From a bacterium (GTDB taxonomy: Bacteria > UBP15 > UBA6099 > JAJRTR01), in the NCBI GenBank assembly GCA_024278215.1, contig JAJRTR010000198.1, positions 1 through 23,577 of the forward strand: DNA of 23,577 bases. Reading direction: 5' to 3'. Position numbers and translations under genes: made by a program. The first letter of the stretch is position 1, and every line of letters begins with the position of its first letter. Shown here piece after piece: positions 23,217 through 23,577 of the stretch. The notes under the pieces were generated by a model. The model was not told the origin of the DNA. It made no database searches and was given only the letters and a program-made list of their open reading frames with translations.

Positions 23217-23577
23217 TCTTATGTCGCCGTGCTTCCGGCAACAAGTTCTTTCCTTATTCGGCGTAGTGTCGTGCCAACGATGAAAAGACGTAATAAAATA
23301 CTCCTAGTGGAGGGAACATAAAAAGTGTAGGGTGGGTCACCATACCCCGCCTACGCATATATTACGCATAACGGTTTGTACAAGCAAAAGTTGAGGCGGG
23401 GTGGTGCCCCCGCCCTACAAAAACGCAAATACAAAGTTGATTCGCGTGTAATTAGTCATTTTCAATTCAGGCGTTGTTTTTAAAGTCGTCGGAAATACGC
23501 AAAAACGTTCTTTACGAGTTCGCTATCGTCGCTTATTGTCCGTTGACAAATGTCATCCGCGGCTTTTTACACACGAA
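23217..23577. other. Non-coding end of the window
   Basis: No ORF here is supported. It contains the inverted repeat at 23327-23418 and otherwise AT-rich sequence. No classical terminator follows the lipase stop. The inverted repeat might serve as one on either strand, though it lacks a T-run. Confidence 0.55.
23327..23418. repeat. MITE-like inverted repeat (about 25-bp imperfect arms)
   Basis: The left arm 23327-23351 begins GTAGGGTGGGTCACCATACC and the right arm 23395-23418 ends GGTGCCCCCGCCCTAC. They are imperfect reverse complements with a 43-base spacer. Arms starting GTAGGGTGGG and ending in CCCTAC are a widespread style of small dispersed intergenic repeat or non-autonomous element in bacterial genomes. 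Whether this one is repeated in its genome cannot be seen here. Confidence 0.6.

Overview
The window reads as a piece of chromosome from a Gram-negative-type (diderm) bacterium outside the well-studied proteobacteria. The diagnostic mix is SepF, a division protein typical of Firmicutes, Actinobacteria and Cyanobacteria, on the same contig as LpxD (lipid A synthesis), an Omp85/BamA barrel, Skp/OmpH chaperones and a secretin. That pairing is known from diderm Firmicutes-like lineages and several uncultured phyla; I cannot name the species. Coding regions are of moderate GC. Positions of about 6300-7790 are visibly more AT-rich and poor in genes. Neither tRNA gene encodes its CCA end.

Layout. 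(1) 1-5973, plus strand: the 3' part of a radical SAM gene, yggS (ATGA overlap), sepF, proC, a doubtful 63-aa ORF and ftsK, a division/housekeeping cluster. (2) 5974-7786: a strongly structured RNA-like segment ending in two hairpin/T-run terminators, tRNA-Val(TAC) on plus, a CAT-anticodon tRNA on minus, and a small unrecognised ORF beside an 18-bp direct repeat. (3) 7787-12358, minus strand: a cobalamin-type radical SAM protein with a TTG start, a glycerophosphodiester phosphodiesterase and a secretin. (4) 12359-12680: an AT-rich divergent intergenic region. (5) 12681-18526, plus strand: an outer-membrane biogenesis operon, with a three-POTRA BamA-like protein, an unrecognised exported protein that I read as POTRA-like repeats plus a beta-rich tail, OmpH/Skp, a double-length OmpH-like protein and LpxD. 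The last three genes are coupled by ATGA overlaps. (6) 18714-23216: a giant predicted lipoprotein with three complete lipase modules, interrupted by one in-frame TAG. (7) 23217-23577: non-coding, with a MITE-like inverted repeat.

How the genes fit together. Region 5 makes and inserts outer-membrane components: Skp-like proteins chaperone unfolded barrels, BamA inserts them, and LpxD builds lipid A. The divergent secretin is itself an outer-membrane protein that would use this machinery. The triple-lipase protein carries a lipobox and would be exported.

The most unusual items are the triple-lipase gene and its amber codon, the POTRA-like protein next to bamA, the elongated Skp homologue, and the structured RNA after ftsK. 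No CRISPR array, phage module or complete insertion sequence was seen.
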